Below, one piece after another: positions 12,657 through 13,845 of a stretch of 13,845 nucleotides of DNA; within the stretch, counting starts at the first letter, position 1; every line of letters starts with the position of its first letter. Both the position numbers and the translations under genes were made by a program. Origin of the DNA: Lachnospiraceae bacterium (GTDB taxonomy: Bacteria; Bacillota_A; Clostridia; Lachnospirales; Lachnospiraceae); the NCBI GenBank assembly GCA_017634255.1, contig JAGBNT010000108.1:1-13845 (forward strand). Direction: 5' to 3'. The notes under the pieces were generated by a model. It ran no database searches. It was not told the DNA's origin and saw only the letters and a program-made list of their open reading frames with translations.

Positions 12657-13604
12657 CTAAAACTTGGTATTCGGCTGATAAATAATGGTATCGTTTATCT
12701 GCAGCCTTATATTTCCCATGGGCATGCTGACATTGCCATCCCGCACAAGCGCGATGATGTCGAAATCCTCTGCCTCTTCTATCTCATCCACTGTCATGCC
12801 TATATATTCGTGCTCACGCTCAACCATTATCACCGAGGTCTTCACCTTCCTTAAGGCGCTGTTCCTCTGCATTTTAGAGTATTCCTCAACAAACCCCGCA
12901 GAAATGATACCTGTTGGTATAGCCACCACTCCGACTCCAAGAAAGGTAATGATTATTGCAAGTCCCCTGCCTAAGAGGGTAATAGGGTAAATATCTCCGT
13001 AGCCCACTGTAAATATGGTTGAAAGGCTCCACCACATACCCGAGAAAGCATTTTTGTAGACATCCGGCTGTACGGGATGCTCGACGCTGTAGATTGATAT
13101 AGAGGAAGCCAGCATAAGTATTATTATGATAAATACTGAGGATATTATCTGATTTCTCTTCTTGTAAATTACATTTTTTATTACATTAAAGGAATCGTAC
13201 TGGGCGTTGAGGCGGAAGAGATGAAATATCCGCACCACCCTCAAAAGCCTAAGAGCCACAAAGCCGGTAAGGAAAAAGAATGGGAGTATCGTAAGCAGGT
13301 CAATGACCCCGTCAAAGGATACCAGAAATTTTAAAACCGCCTCTCCGGGACTCAGCTCAGGATACAGCAGGTCTGCGGTCCATATTCTTAAGATATATTC
13401 CACGCAAAAGAAAAATACCGTTATCCCTTCCAGTATACTCAGCACTCCCGCATAGGGTCTTAGGCTGTCAAAAGTATTCAAAAACATTATTGTGATATTT
13501 AAAAATATGACCAGAACGATAAATACGTCAAATAACCGGCTGAGAATGTCGTTTTTATTCCCTATCTGGATTAGCTCAAAGATCCTTTTTTTATATTTGC
13601 TCAT
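12657..13604 (-). CDS. Voltage-gated-type potassium channel with C-terminal RCK_C-like domain
   Basis: The 315-residue membrane protein has six predicted segments. S1 is about 23-43, S2 56-73, S3 93-113, and S4 115-132 with regularly spaced Arg (RLLRVVRIFHLFRL; Arg119, 122, 125, 131). S5 is 152-172 and S6 212-238. The selectivity filter TVGYGD is at 199-204, preceded by the pore helix GMWWSLSTIF. Residues about 258-315 (EYIGMTVDEIEEAEDFDIIALVRDG...DTIIYQ) resemble the TrkA-C/RCK_C ligand domain. No Rossmann-type RCK_N half with a GxGxxG motif lies between it and S6, only a linker of about 20 residues. It would pass K+ as a tetramer, gated by voltage and perhaps by a ligand. The start has AGGA about 8 bases upstream. 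No clear terminator separates it from the HU promoter. Confidence 0.9.
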   Translation of the reverse strand: MSKYKKRIFELIQIGNKNDILSRLFDVFIVLVIFLNITIMFLNTFDSLRPYAGVLSILEGITVFFFCVEYILRIWTADLLYPELSPGEAVLKFLVSFDGVIDLLTILPFFFLTGFVALRLLRVVRIFHLFRLNAQYDSFNVIKNVIYKKRNQIISSVFIIIILMLASSISIYSVEHPVQPDVYKNAFSGMWWSLSTIFTVGYGDIYPITLLGRGLAIIITFLGVGVVAIPTGIISAGFVEEYSKMQRNSALRKVKTSVIMVEREHEYIGMTVDEIEEAEDFDIIALVRDGNVSMPMGNIRLQINDTIIYQPNTKF

Positions 13605-13636
13605 GGCTGTTCCTGCCCCTGCTTAGAGTTTGTTTT

Positions 13637-13665
13637 ACCATAAATAGACTATCACATATTCTCAA
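13637..13665 (-). promoter_or_regulatory. Predicted promoter of the potassium channel gene
   Basis: On the minus strand TTGAGA (five of six) and TATGGT (four of six) are 17 bp apart, giving a start near 13630 and a leader of about 27 bases. The tract upstream is A/T-rich. Confidence 0.45.
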
Positions 13666-13710
13666 AAAATAAAAAAACAAAATTTGTAACTGCTTTTAAA
13701 TATTGTTACT

Positions 13711-13843
13711 GTTCACAGCCTTTCAGGCTGCGAACGTAACGGGTTTTGCCAATTAAATCGCCTTCGGCGATGGGGCAAAACCCATTTAAACCACAACACA
13801 TTGGGGCGTAACTGCGCAGTAAATGCGCAGTTCGCCTGTGAAC
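13711..13843. repeat. Three-armed cruciform-like palindromic element
   Basis: Outer arms GTTCACAG (13711-13718) and CTGTGAAC (13836-13843) pair perfectly and enclose three arms. Arm 1 is CAGCCT-(TTC)-AGGCTG (13716-13730), which competes for three bases of the closing stem. Arm 2 has 10-bp arms GGGTTTTGCC and GGCAAAACCC (13741-13750, 13774-13783) around ATCGCC-(TTC)-GGCGAT. Arm 3 is GGCG plus AACTGCGCA (13805-13818) with TGCGCAGTT plus CGCC (13824-13836), closed by a five-base loop with one bulged T. No reading frame or terminator tail is present. The element ends two bases before the window edge, so its right neighbour is unknown. Confidence 0.75.
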
Positions 13844-13845
13844 CA

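Noticed and set aside
13711..13843. tRNA or known riboswitch
   Set aside because: There is no CCA-compatible acceptor with T-loop consensus, no anticodon arm, and no downstream gene inside the window to control.

Overview
The window looks like chromosomal DNA of an anaerobic, low-to-mid GC Clostridia species, most likely in the Lachnospiraceae. The basis is indirect: strong AGGAGG-type ribosome binding sites, a TTG start, a class I superoxide reductase, corrinoid-linked enzymes, a LacI-type regulator, a short HU protein and a XerS-like recombinase. No rRNA, tRNA, CRISPR array, transposase or phage gene was seen. Taxonomy is inferred, not measured.

Region 1 (1-7752) combines sugar-uptake genes with corrinoid-methyltransfer genes. 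Reading leftwards from about 1880 are a uroporphyrinogen-decarboxylase-fold (URO-D) protein, an L-rhamnose-mutarotase-like protein and the start of a sugar-binding lipoprotein that runs off the left edge. Divergent from them is a 758-residue regulator that joins a LacI repressor to a complete cytoplasmic solute-binding domain. A near-ideal LacI-type palindrome lies between the two promoters. Convergent with the regulator, and overlapping it by 10 bp, is a 742-residue corrinoid-reactivation protein with a MetH-activation-like domain, a [2Fe-2S] domain and an ASKHA ATPase domain. Divergent from that is a second URO-D protein that carries the full His-X-Cys...Cys zinc set of MtaA-type methyltransferases. 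My reading, an inference, is that the locus imports a sugar-like compound and moves a methyl group from it through a corrinoid protein encoded elsewhere.

Region 2 (7753-10500) holds a XerS-like tyrosine recombinase with a small hairpin just before its start, then a leftward beta-carbonic anhydrase and aldo/keto reductase pair. The carbonic anhydrase leader contains a long, perfectly paired nested hairpin.

Region 3 (10500-12000) has a 55-residue zinc-ribbon protein and, convergent with it, a superoxide reductase gene fused by a TAAATG junction to a low-complexity lipoprotein gene. A strong bidirectional terminator separates the two transcripts.

Region 4 (12000-13845) has HU and a voltage-gated-type potassium channel with only the C-terminal half of an RCK domain. 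It also has two intergenic blocks (12041-12215 and 13711-13843) made of nested palindromes, many with three-base loops. With the block at 10428-10499 they look like members of a dispersed structured repeat family.
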